A model generated the notes under the pieces. It searched no databases, was not told where the DNA came from, and was given only the letters and a program-made list of their open reading frames with translations. A stretch of DNA of 64,000 nucleotides from Streptomyces sp. DH24 (GTDB taxonomy: Bacteria; Actinomycetota; Actinomycetes; Streptomycetales; Streptomycetaceae), in NCBI RefSeq assembly GCF_029813775.1, contig NZ_JARVKW010000029.1, positions 1 through 64,000 of the forward strand, given 5' to 3'. Position numbers and translations under genes: made by a program. Shown here piece after piece: positions 1-8,012 of the stretch. Position 1 is the first letter of the stretch, and every line of letters begins with the position of its first letter.

Positions 1-11
1 AAGACCCCTGA

Positions 12-26
12 CAGGTCGCCGACCTG
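12..26. repeat. Short inverted repeat at left edge
   Basis: Seven-base arms CAGGTCG and CGACCTG are separated by one base. It lies about 125 bases upstream of the STAND ATPase gene, so it could be an operator or part of the end of a gene outside the window. The rest of 1-140 shows no gene that I can support. Confidence 0.35.
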
Positions 27-152
27 CGCATCAAGATTGATGTACTCCATCGACCTTCGCCCCCACTCATGACTTTCCACTGGCCGACGAATCGTCGCAC
101 AGACTCACCAAATGAGATGCCGTCTTAGTTGTAGACCTGCTAGGAGAACGCC

Positions 153-3100
153 ATGAGCCCTCGACCAGGCGGTGAGACCGACAAGTTCGGCAACCGATAC
201 GAGGGTGCTTGGGTGGTTCGGCACATGCTCCTGATTCTTCACGGTGATGGGCAATCCATCACCCTGGAAGATGCCGACCCAACGCGCGAAGAGGGCGCTG
301 AGTTCACCTACCTACATGGAAGCACCGAAGAGGTCCATCAGCTTAAACGGCAGAATCGCAACATCAATGCATGGACAGTAGCCAGCCTACTAGAAAAGGG
401 AATTTGGACCGATGCTCGGCATCATGTCGAATCTGGTCGTGAGTTCCACTTCGTATCTACACTGCCAGCTAGACCTCTGCAAGAGCTTGCGGAACGCGCA
501 CAGCGATCGAAGGACGTTAAGGCCTTCGTAGACCACTGGCTCACCTCGGAGGAACTCAGGGACCTTTTTGATCAGCTCGCTAAGCCTGGAATTCTTGGCT
601 CGACTGAAAAGGCGTGGGAGGTTCTTCAGGGGTTCTACATTTCTTGGCATGATGAAAAAGAGCTGATTAGGACCAATGCGACACTGGCGGACTTCCTTCT
701 TGAGGGTGCTGCCGGGAATTTGGCGGCGGTCGGCCTAGGGGATATGGCTCTCCATAGTCTAGGTGTGCAGCTCCATCGGAATGCCATTGAGGCTCGACTG
801 GGCCGGTATGGACTTCGGCGAGCATCGAGTCATCGGTCAGAAAGCATCAGCGAAAAAGTGCAGACTGTCAGTGAGGGATGGGCTGCAAGCGTTGAGCGCG
901 AGTTTTTGCGCCCTGCGATCGTAAGAGAAGAGGCCAGTCGCCTTTTGGAGGTAACGTCCAGTCCGAAGAGTCTGACGCTATTGATGGGAGCGGCTGGCGG
1001 CGGAAAAAGTGCTGTTCTCCATCAGTTTTACGAACGCATCCGTGCTCTTGATAAACCTATTTTGGCCTTCCGGCTTGATAGGCTTGAAAACTTTGCGACC
1101 ACGATTGAACTCGGCAAAGCCATAGGCCTTGAGATGTCGCCGGTTTCCGCCTTGGCGTCGATGGCGGGAAGCGGAGAGTGCATTCTGCTCGTCGACCAAG
1201 TGGACGCAGTCAGTCTAGCCTCAGGAAGAATGCCGCTAAACTTCGATGCCGTTGCCAATCTGGTAAGAGAGGCTGAAGCATTTCCTGGAATGCATGTTGT
1301 CCTAGCCTGCCGAAGATTTGATGTCGAAAACGACTATCGCATCCGCGAGTTGGTGGACGAGAGGCGATGGGCTCACATCGAAGTTGCGGACCTCACTGAC
1401 GATCAAATAGCTGCCGCTCTGGAGGCTATGAGGATCTCGACTGGTACTCTCAACCAGCAGCAGAGGAAACTGCTTCGTGCACCATTGAATCTTGTATTGC
1501 TCAGCCATGTTCGTAATGATTCAGCGGCGTTAACATTCGAGTCCACCAAACATCTTTTCGATGCTTACTGGCAGCGCAAGTTGGTGGACTGTGCCCAGCG
1601 GAATAAATCAGTGCGTTTCCATGAGGTCGTCTCAACTCTCGCTGAAGCAATCAGCGCACGGCAGCGTCTCTCTGTGCCAGTGACGGTATTGGATGCTAAT
1701 GACTTGGCGTTCGACGCGGGAGTATTGGTGTCGGAGCATGTATTGGTCAGAGACGGCCAGCAGATCGCATTCTTCCATGAAACCTTTTTTGATTACACCT
1801 TCGCTCGCGTGTGGGTCGACCGCAATCAGTCTCTCGTAGGTTTCTTGTTGAGCAGCGAGCAAGAACTATTCAGGAGAGCGCAAGTGAGACAGGTGCTGGC
1901 CCACCTGCGAGAAGCGGATCCCGATCGATTTCCAGCTGAGATGCAATCACTGCTCCTCCATGATGACATCCGCTTTCATATCAAAGATGTGGCCCTTTCT
2001 CTAATCGCTACCTTGCGTGCCCCTACATCTGCGGAGTGGGATGCTGTTAACGGCGTACTTGCGGAAAATCCGGTTTGGAGTGAGAGGCTACACAGAGCGC
2101 TAAGAACCTCGCATTGGTTCAGCAGGATCGACGAGGAGGGGGATATTGAGCAATGGCTTGATGGTGCAGACTCCGAAAAGTCGCTTGCCCTCGAAGTGAT
2201 GTCTGGTGGTGCGGTAGGGAATCCGGACCGTATCGCTGAGATATTGTCTTCACGTAAAGACGAACCGCAGTATGCGTCGTGGCTTCTGTGGATGGTGCAT
2301 GCGGCATCTCTCCATACCAGTCGAGCCCTATTTGATCTACTACTTGATGCTGTCCGTAGTGGCGCATACAGCAATTCCTCTGACTCCGTTTGGATGGCAG
2401 CTCATGGGCTTAATGAGCGCCGGCCTGAGTGGGCCGTGGAGTTGCTGCATGCACACCTCTCCGAGCGCCCTGATGCGTTGAAACTCAGCGGCACAGGAAA
2501 GATCGCCGCGCTTGATGATAGCGACTACGGTCTTAATCAAATGGTGCTGTCCGTTGCTGAAAGAGCGCCGAAAAGGTTTTGTGAGCTGCTTATCCCCTAT
2601 TTGTTGCGAGTGATGTCGGCAACGGAAGAAGCCGATCGCGAGGGGTGGCCGCGGCTAGACCGGCAATTCTCTAACCGGCTTCCGGAATCTGTCACTCGGG
2701 AGCTTGAGGAATCGATACTCGAAGCGGCAGCTACTGCATTACGGAAGGTGCAAGGCGAACCTAAGGACGCCGAATTCTTTCTGCGGTCTCTTGCGAACGA
2801 CGTACATGAGACTGCTCAGTGGTTGCTGTACGAAGGTCTGATAGCAGCAAAGCAGGTGCACGCAATGTGGGCTGCGGAGTTGCTGCTAGGAGGGACGAAA
2901 AGGCTCATCTGTGGGTATCCTCGGTCTGGCGCTGTTTGGAAGACGCGTGAGCTCATTTTGGCTGTCTCCGAGTTCCTTCCCGACAGTATGCTACAGGAGC
3001 TAGAGACTGAGATTCTTGATGTCCGCTTCCCATGGGAAAGTGCTAAATCATCACGGTGGCATCAATTTACGCTGCTGTCGGCGGTGCCTGAAAGCCGACT

Positions 3101-4610
3101 TTCAGTGGATGGACGTCGACGTTTGGGCGAGTTGCGTCGTCGTCATCGAGCCGACGAGCCAGCGAAACCTCAAGGAATTAAAGGTGGTTTCATCGGTTCA
3201 CCAATTTCGTCGGATTCCGCAAATCGAATGAATGATGATCACTGGTTGCGTGCCATGCAGAAATATGATGGCGATCGCAGGGATTGGGAGAATTTAACTG
3301 GCGGCGCTCGCGAGTTGGCGAGTGTCCTGAAGGAGCAGACGAAGCAGGACCCGGCTCGTTTCGCTAAACTTGCATTGCGGATCACGGAATCCGTTAACCC
3401 GGCTTATAGTGACTCCATCTTGATGGGTTTGGCGGAAGGGGCTCCTCTGACTGATCCGAGTCCAGTATTTTCCGCTGTAAGACATATTGCTCAGCTTGGA
3501 AATCCAGATAACGACCGGTGGCTAGGGTATGGTCTCCGGCGATATCTGCGGGATGTCCCCATCGATTTGGTTGAGATGTTGATAGGTCGCGCAACATCTG
3601 CAGTAGATCCGGTTGATGAGACTTTGATTATTAGACGGTCTGATCAGGGTGAATCATCGGCTGAGGATATTTGGACCTCTGGATTCAATTCAGCTCGCGG
3701 AAGCTCGGTTGAGGTATTGGGTGATATTCTCCTATATGATGTCGACGGCTCTCTTACTGCACTAGTATCGCCCGCGCTGCGGCCCTTGGTTAACGACCCC
3801 ACTCTGACTGTCCGCGCGTGTGTGGCCCATCTCGTTCACGCCTCTTTGCGCCATGCTCGGAATCAGGCCATAGAGGCCTTCGGTGAACTAATTCAGGCTG
3901 ATGACAGCTTGCTCGCTACACGTCCTGTCGTGCAACTTATGCTTGCTATCGGTCATAGCGACTTCCAAGTGTTGCACCCAATCGTTCAACGCATGCTTTA
4001 TTCAGAAAATTCGAAAGTTCGCGAAGTGGGGGGGCAAATTGCAGCGCTCGCGGCAGCATATTGGGAGAATGGGGATTTGCTGACCTCTGTTAATGCTGGA
4101 GGTGATGTATCGGCTAGGAAGGGGGCGGCAACTGTGTGTGCTCATCACCTTGCGAATGTGGGTGAAAAATCTCTAGTGCGTGCAGCTTTTACTGATTTCG
4201 TCCGCGACCCGGAACCTGAAGTAAGGAAGTCGGCTGCGGCGTTTGCTGCTGCCGTTCGAGGGAACCGCCTTCGCCCTCTTTCTCGACCCGTCAAAGATTT
4301 GATTGCCTCTCCCGCTTTTAGTGACGCCTCGACTCAGCTTCTCATCACCCTGCGTGATGCCCCCGATAGGGTTGATGATTTAGTTTTTGAGTGCGCTAAC
4401 CGATTCCTCGCAGAGAGCGGTTCGGGCGCTGCGGACATTCGAACCGGCGCGGCCGCGGATGCTCGATATCTAGGTCAGCTCGTGATCCGAGGCTACGCGT
4501 CACCTACGCCCGCGGTACGCGCCAAACTTCTCGATGTGTTGGATGGCTTGCTGCTTGTCGGTGCGCTGGGCGTCTCGGAATTGGTCCTACAAGCGGAGCG
4601 CCCGAGCTGA
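153..4610 (+). CDS. Large STAND/NACHT-like P-loop ATPase, candidate anti-phage defence protein
   Basis: A 1485-residue protein. Seen: a Walker A motif GAAGGGKS at residues 279-286, a Walker B-like ILLVDQVD about 65 residues later, then an arginine in ACRRFDVENDYR that resembles a sensor position. The C-terminal ~800 residues are helical and repetitive, like HEAT/TPR sensor arrays. Residues 1-70 contain E17, E50 and HQLK ending at K65, an arrangement resembling a PD-(D/E)xK nuclease of the Cap4/DUF4297 kind; this is inference. Known: STAND ATPases with an N-terminal effector and C-terminal repeats (Avs and related families) sense phage proteins and trigger host shutdown. The ATG follows AGGAG by seven bases. 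Base composition is visibly more AT-rich than the neighbours, and TTA codons (e.g. 1530, 2739, 3294) make expression depend on the bldA tRNA. It sits beside an integrative element, so it was probably acquired by transfer. Function is unproven. Confidence 0.75.
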   Translation: MSPRPGGETDKFGNRYEGAWVVRHMLLILHGDGQSITLEDADPTREEGAEFTYLHGSTEEVHQLKRQNRNINAWTVASLLEKGIWTDARHHVESGREFHFVSTLPARPLQELAERAQRSKDVKAFVDHWLTSEELRDLFDQLAKPGILGSTEKAWEVLQGFYISWHDEKELIRTNATLADFLLEGAAGNLAAVGLGDMALHSLGVQLHRNAIEARLGRYGLRRASSHRSESISEKVQTVSEGWAASVEREFLRPAIVREEASRLLEVTSSPKSLTLLMGAAGGGKSAVLHQFYERIRALDKPILAFRLDRLENFATTIELGKAIGLEMSPVSALASMAGSGECILLVDQVDAVSLASGRMPLNFDAVANLVREAEAFPGMHVVLACRRFDVENDYRIRELVDERRWAHIEVADLTDDQIAAALEAMRISTGTLNQQQRKLLRAPLNLVLLSHVRNDSAALTFESTKHLFDAYWQRKLVDCAQRNKSVRFHEVVSTLAEAISARQRLSVPVTVLDANDLAFDAGVLVSEHVLVRDGQQIAFFHETFFDYTFARVWVDRNQSLVGFLLSSEQELFRRAQVRQVLAHLREADPDRFPAEMQSLLLHDDIRFHIKDVALSLIATLRAPTSAEWDAVNGVLAENPVWSERLHRALRTSHWFSRIDEEGDIEQWLDGADSEKSLALEVMSGGAVGNPDRIAEILSSRKDEPQYASWLLWMVHAASLHTSRALFDLLLDAVRSGAYSNSSDSVWMAAHGLNERRPEWAVELLHAHLSERPDALKLSGTGKIAALDDSDYGLNQMVLSVAERAPKRFCELLIPYLLRVMSATEEADREGWPRLDRQFSNRLPESVTRELEESILEAAATALRKVQGEPKDAEFFLRSLANDVHETAQWLLYEGLIAAKQVHAMWAAELLLGGTKRLICGYPRSGAVWKTRELILAVSEFLPDSMLQELETEILDVRFPWESAKSSRWHQFTLLSAVPESRLSVDGRRRLGELRRRHRADEPAKPQGIKGGFIGSPISSDSANRMNDDHWLRAMQKYDGDRRDWENLTGGARELASVLKEQTKQDPARFAKLALRITESVNPAYSDSILMGLAEGAPLTDPSPVFSAVRHIAQLGNPDNDRWLGYGLRRYLRDVPIDLVEMLIGRATSAVDPVDETLIIRRSDQGESSAEDIWTSGFNSARGSSVEVLGDILLYDVDGSLTALVSPALRPLVNDPTLTVRACVAHLVHASLRHARNQAIEAFGELIQADDSLLATRPVVQLMLAIGHSDFQVLHPIVQRMLYSENSKVREVGGQIAALAAAYWENGDLLTSVNAGGDVSARKGAATVCAHHLANVGEKSLVRAAFTDFVRDPEPEVRKSAAAFAAAVRGNRLRPLSRPVKDLIASPAFSDASTQLLITLRDAPDRVDDLVFECANRFLAESGSGAADIRTGAAADARYLGQLVIRGYASPTPAVRAKLLDVLDGLLLVGALGVSELVLQAERPS

Positions 4611-4745
4611 CTGAGCGTGGGAAGAAGGGCCGTGGAGCCGACCGCCCCAACCACGATGTACCCCTTGTCTAACGGCAAGTGGCTGATTGTTGTGAGCGCG
4701 GCCCGGGCGCCGGCCGGGCTGGAGCGGGGCGGAGACAGGAGCGCA

Positions 4746-4766
4746 GGCCCGGCCGGGGGCCGGGCC
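4746..4766. terminator. GC-rich perfect hairpin downstream of the Nudix gene
   Basis: Nine-base arms GGCCCGGCC and GGCCGGGCC with a three-base loop. It lies 47 bases past the stop of the minus-strand Nudix gene and 136 bases past the plus-strand STAND gene, so it could end transcription from both sides. It is embedded in a very GC-rich 4699-4790 stretch with GAGCGGAGCGAGCC-type sequence; a plasmid transfer or replication locus is an alternative. Confidence 0.45.
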
Positions 4767-4812
4767 GCGCGCGGTGAGCGGAGCGAGCCGCCTTGATGAA
4801 GTAGGGAAAGTC

Positions 4813-5265
4813 TTATCCCGCAGGGATGAGCCGCTTGCCGTCATGGCTCCGCACATGAGGACCATTGCCGTCCAGGGCGTCCAAGAGGCGGACCGCGAAG
4901 ACCTCGGACATGCGCTCGCTGACCTCGTCGGGCGTGAGCCACTCGACGGCTGTCGACTCGCTCGACGTGCGCTCGGTGCCGCCTGACGGCTTGCAGCGGA
5001 AGACCAGGGCCACGATGCCTCGCGTCGTGTTCTTGTAGACGCCGGTCAGCTCGTCCACATCGACGTGGATGCCCGTCTCCTCCAGCACTTCGCGGGCTAC
5101 GCCGGCCTCTGGGGCCTCGTCGAGTTCGAGTACTCCGCCGGGCAGCTCCCACGTGCCGTTGTCGGCGCGGCGAATCGCCAGAAGCCGACCGTCTTCGCGT
5201 ACGACCACCCCGGCTACGGATACCGAGTGCAGCGGCGCGGACGTTGCTCCTTGTGATTCACTCAT
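4813..5265 (-). CDS. pif: Nudix hydrolase resembling the pSAM2 immunity factor Pif
   Basis: A 150-residue protein with a complete Nudix box in its first half: GGVLELDEAP followed by REVLEETGI, giving the G-x5-E-x7-REUxEExGU pattern that binds Mg2+ and hydrolyses nucleoside diphosphate-linked substrates. In pSAM2 the Nudix protein Pif, controlled by KorSA, blocks redundant conjugative transfer between cells that already carry the element; the same placement beside a GntR repressor supports that role here. The chosen ATG at 5265 lies inside an operator copy and has no Shine-Dalgarno sequence in front of it, so the mRNA may be leaderless; an ATG at 5277 is an alternative start. A generic Nudix hydrolase is the other reading. 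Confidence 0.8.
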   Translation of the reverse strand: MSESQGATSAPLHSVSVAGVVVREDGRLLAIRRADNGTWELPGGVLELDEAPEAGVAREVLEETGIHVDVDELTGVYKNTTRGIVALVFRCKPSGGTERTSSESTAVEWLTPDEVSERMSEVFAVRLLDALDGNGPHVRSHDGKRLIPAG

Positions 5266-5275
5266 GTACAGGAGC
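5260..5275. promoter_or_regulatory. Putative GntR/KorSA operator, copy 1
   Basis: ACTCATGTACAGGAGC, 14 of 16 bases matching the perfect palindrome ACTCATGTACATGAGT found at 6164-6179. It overlaps the start codon of the Nudix gene and ends 20 bases before the GntR gene, so one bound dimer could repress both divergent promoters. Confidence 0.72.
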
Positions 5276-5295
5276 ATAGGAGGCGGAGAAGGTCT

Positions 5296-6075
5296 ATGGG
5301 AACCGCAGCAGGAGGTGAGAGGTCCGTACCCCGGTACGTGCAGATCGCCGACGAGATTGTCCAGCAGATCCGGGCTGGTGTCCTCAAGCCTGGTGACATG
5401 GTGCCGAGTGAGTCGGAGCTGGTCGAGCGCTACGGCGTCTCGGGGGGCACGATCCGTAAGGCCATGGTGGAGGTGCGGGCAAGCGGGCTCGTCGAGACGC
5501 GGCACGGCAAGGGTTCGATCGTGAAGGATCGGCCGCCGGTACGGCACCGCTCCTCCGACCGCTTCCGCCGCTCACATCGACAGGGCGGCAAGGCCGCCTA
5601 CCTCGCCGAGTCGGCACAGTCCGGCGCTACCGCCAAGGTGAGCGTCCTCTACATCGGCCCCATGGACGCCCCCGAGGACGTCGCACAGCGGCTGGACATC
5701 CCCGCCGGCACCCAGGTGCTTGCCCGGCGACGGCTCTACTTCCGTAACGGGACCCCCGTCGAGACCGCGACTTCCTACCTTCCCTGGGACGTGGTGAAGG
5801 AGATCCCCGAACTGTTCGCCGAGAACCCCGGCGGCGGTGGCATCTACGCCCGACTTGAGGACCACGGCCACGAGTTCGCGGAGTTCGTAGAGACGCTGCA
5901 AGCGCGTCAGGCCTCCAAGGCGGAGGCATCCGAACTGGCGCTGAGTGCCGGGGCCGCCGTGGTGCATCTGGTGCGTGAGGCTCGCACCACTGAAGGCCGC
6001 GTGGTCGAGGTCTGCGACACGCTCATGGCCGCTGACCAGTTCGTTTTCGAGTACCGCATCCCCGCCGCGGACTGA
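5296..6075 (+). CDS. korSA: GntR-family repressor with UTRA domain (KorSA-like)
   Basis: A 259-residue protein. Residues ~13-80 form a GntR winged helix-turn-helix (RYVQIADEIVQQI, then SESELVERYGVSGGTIRKAM). Residues ~110-255 match the UTRA ligand-binding fold of the HutC subfamily (GTQVLARRRLYFRNGTPVE). The ATG follows AGGAGG at 5279. Known: KorSA of pSAM2 is a GntR-family repressor that keeps the element integrated by controlling its activator and pif. Here the gene is flanked by three copies of one palindrome: copy 1 in its own promoter region shared with the Nudix gene, copies 2 and 3 before the next operon. That layout predicts autoregulation and control of both flanking transcripts. The inducing ligand is unknown. 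Confidence 0.87.
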   Translation: MGTAAGGERSVPRYVQIADEIVQQIRAGVLKPGDMVPSESELVERYGVSGGTIRKAMVEVRASGLVETRHGKGSIVKDRPPVRHRSSDRFRRSHRQGGKAAYLAESAQSGATAKVSVLYIGPMDAPEDVAQRLDIPAGTQVLARRRLYFRNGTPVETATSYLPWDVVKEIPELFAENPGGGGIYARLEDHGHEFAEFVETLQARQASKAEASELALSAGAAVVHLVREARTTEGRVVEVCDTLMAADQFVFEYRIPAAD

Positions 6076-6127
6076 CGCGCACTCAACTTCCCGCAACCCG
6101 TCGCGACTTCTGAGCCGCGGCGGGTTG

Positions 6128-6143
6128 ACTCATGTACAGGAGT
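6128..6143. promoter_or_regulatory. Putative GntR/KorSA operator, copy 2
   Basis: ACTCATGTACAGGAGT, one base from the perfect palindrome. It lies 52 bases after the GntR stop codon and its centre is 36 bases before that of copy 3, a spacing suited to cooperative binding across the promoter of the transfer operon. Confidence 0.72.
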
Positions 6144-6161
6144 GATGCGCTCTTCTTCATG

Positions 6162-6181
6162 TCACTCATGTACATGAGTGA
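6162..6181. promoter_or_regulatory. Putative GntR/KorSA operator, copy 3 (perfect 20-bp palindrome)
   Basis: TCACTCATGTACATGAGTGA is a perfect 20-base palindrome that contains the 16-base core. It ends 33 bases before the GTG start of the SCO3933-family gene, where it would cover the promoter of the transfer/replication operon. Confidence 0.78.
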
Positions 6182-6191
6182 TGGAGTCCAG

Positions 6192-6203
6192 CCTCTATAG
6201 AGG
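6192..6203 (+). promoter_or_regulatory. Palindrome overlapping the ribosome binding site
   Basis: CCTCTATAGAGG is a perfect 12-base palindrome whose 3' arm runs into GAGGAG, the ribosome binding site of the next gene (start 6215). It could form a small hairpin that partly hides the site, bind a regulator, or contain a TATAGA -10 element. Which one cannot be told from sequence. Confidence 0.4.
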
Positions 6204-6214
6204 AGTGTTCTGCC

Positions 6215-6571
6215 GTGCGTCAGATTCCCGTCGACACCTCCGCCGCGACCGTGATGGTCGCCAAGAACCCGCAGCCCAAGGTCCGTGACCGCCGGACCGG
6301 TGAGATCGCCACCGACGCCGAGACCGGCGCGAAGCTGATGACCGTGGACGTCATGTTCGCGGCCAACGACGAGGTGGAGATCCTCTCCGTCACCGTCCCG
6401 GAGACCGGCATCGCCGGTGACCTGACCATGGGGACCCCGGTTGCGCTCACGGGTCTGATCGCCCGTCCCTGGGAGAACGAGTTCAACGGCCAGAAGCGGC
6501 ACGGCATCGCGTTCCGCGCGGTCGCGGTGACCTCGCTCGTCGCTGGTGCCGCGAAGCAGAAGGCGGCCTGA
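6215..6571 (+). CDS. SCO3933-family regulatory protein
   Basis: A 118-residue soluble protein starting at GTG, with GAGGAG nine bases upstream. It begins MRQIPVDTSAATVMVA and contains KVRDRRTGE and LIARPWENE. I recognise it as the small protein usually named SCO3933-family regulatory protein, which sits immediately before the FtsK-like gene in Streptomyces integrative elements. The predicted strand-rich fold could suggest a nucleic-acid-binding OB-like domain, but that is a guess. It is the first gene of the operon controlled by operator copies 2 and 3, and its stop is two bases before the next start. Its molecular role has not been established as far as I know. Confidence 0.75.
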   Translation: MRQIPVDTSAATVMVAKNPQPKVRDRRTGEIATDAETGAKLMTVDVMFAANDEVEILSVTVPETGIAGDLTMGTPVALTGLIARPWENEFNGQKRHGIAFRAVAVTSLVAGAAKQKAA

Positions 6572-6573
6572 TC

Positions 6574-7929
6574 ATGACCGGTTTCACGGTCGCGCTGGTG
6601 CTGGTCGTCGCCGCCGCGGGTCTCCTGCGGTGGCGGCGCCCCGCCTGGTACTGGCTGACCTTCGGGGTCACCCTCGCCACCATGCGCGTACTGGTCCGCT
6701 ACTCCTCGGTCATGGACGCCTGCGGCCTGACCGTTCCGGTTCCCCGCTGGCGCCTGGCCCTGGCCCGGATGACCGACCGCCCTGCTCCCGAGTCCCGTGC
6801 CCCGTGCATCATGCGGCTGCGGCCGACCCGGACGGGTCTCGTCCTGCGGCTCAAACTGCGGCCCGGCCAGGACGCCTTCGACGTCGCCGCCGCCTCGGAC
6901 CGGCTGCGCCACTCCTTCGGAATGTACGGCGTCACCTCGCGCGGAATCCGCTCAGGCGTCGTCGAGTTGCGGATGACCGGCTACGACGTGCTCAAGCGGG
7001 TGCAGATGCCCGCCCAGGCCGACACCCGCCCGATGCGCGTTCCCGTCGCCCTGCGCGAAGACGGTTCGGTCCACTACCGCGACTACCGCGCGATACCCCA
7101 CGCGCTCACCCTCGGCGCCACGGAGTCTGGCAAGTCCGTCTACCAGCGCAACCTGGTCGCCGCTCTCGCGCCGCAACGGGTGGCCCTGGTCGGCATCGAC
7201 TGCAAGCAGGGAGTCGAGCTGTACCCGCTGGCGCGCCGGTTCTCCGCTCTCGCCGACGACCAGGACACCGCCGCCGAGTTGCTCGATGCCCTGGTGTCAC
7301 ACATGGAGGACGTCTACCAACTCATCCGCGCTGAACAGCGCATCACCGCCGATGTCCCGGACGCCGAGATCGCCGCCGACATCTGGGACCTCCCCGAGGA
7401 CCTACGGCCGGTGCCCGTCGTGGTCCTGGTCGACGAAGTTGCCGAACTCGCCATGTACGCCAGCAAGGAGGAAGAGAAGCGACGGGACCGCATCATCACC
7501 GCCTTGGTCCGTCTCGCCCAGCTCGGCCGTGCGGCCGGCATCTACCTCGAAATCTGCGGGCAGCGCTTCGGCTCCGAACTCGGCAAGGGCATCACCATGC
7601 TCCGCGCCCAGCTCACCGCCCGCACCGCGCACCGCGTCAACGACGAGACCAGCGCCAACATGGCCTTCGGTGACATCGCCCCGGACGCCGTCCTCGCCGC
7701 CATCCAGATCCCCGCCGAGGCGCGCGGTCTGGCCATCGCGGGCGACTCGACCGGCGGTTGGCACCGCATCCGTGCCCCGCACACCTCGCTGCGGCAGGCC
7801 GTGAACATCTGCAACAAGCACGCCGACCGCACCCCGGTCCTGCCCGCTCTCGCGCCGTTCCGTCCCGCTCTCGGCCTGCCGAAGCCCGTCGACGCCCCGG
7901 TCGTCGAGTCCCTCCCGACCACGGCCTGA
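6574..7929 (+). CDS. traSA: FtsK/SpoIIIE-like conjugative DNA translocase (TraSA type)
   Basis: A 451-residue protein. The N-terminal ~50 residues are hydrophobic and should anchor it in the membrane. Walker A is GATESGKS at residues 181-188 and Walker B is VVVLVDE at 282-288, followed by the conserved IITALVRLAQLGRAAGI region and ARTAHRVNDETSANMAFGD, typical of FtsK motors. Known: in Streptomyces conjugation a single hexameric FtsK-like protein moves double-stranded DNA from donor to recipient, binding a clt locus by a C-terminal winged helix. The C-terminus here is short, so the DNA-recognition part may be reduced. It is translated two bases after the SCO3933-family gene and precedes the small spread genes. 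Confidence 0.9.
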   Translation: MTGFTVALVLVVAAAGLLRWRRPAWYWLTFGVTLATMRVLVRYSSVMDACGLTVPVPRWRLALARMTDRPAPESRAPCIMRLRPTRTGLVLRLKLRPGQDAFDVAAASDRLRHSFGMYGVTSRGIRSGVVELRMTGYDVLKRVQMPAQADTRPMRVPVALREDGSVHYRDYRAIPHALTLGATESGKSVYQRNLVAALAPQRVALVGIDCKQGVELYPLARRFSALADDQDTAAELLDALVSHMEDVYQLIRAEQRITADVPDAEIAADIWDLPEDLRPVPVVVLVDEVAELAMYASKEEEKRRDRIITALVRLAQLGRAAGIYLEICGQRFGSELGKGITMLRAQLTARTAHRVNDETSANMAFGDIAPDAVLAAIQIPAEARGLAIAGDSTGGWHRIRAPHTSLRQAVNICNKHADRTPVLPALAPFRPALGLPKPVDAPVVESLPTTA

Positions 7930-8012
7930 CCAACCCCACTGCCACGGCTGGCGCGACCGCATCGCGCCGGGTCCCTACCCCCTCCATGCCTGCTGAAGGG
8001 AGAACCCCCGCC

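Noticed and set aside
153..4610. DEAD/DEAH helicase or restriction subunit
   Set aside because: There is no DExH box or helicase motifs; only the P-loop, Walker B and STAND-like sensor are present.
4611..4812. tRNA gene at the left of the element
   Set aside because: No cloverleaf with CCA-type acceptor stem or T-loop GTTCRA can be drawn in this stretch.
6128..6181. Attachment site repeats
   Set aside because: The ATG-TAC palindromes lie at promoters inside the element, not at its ends, and match operator symmetry.
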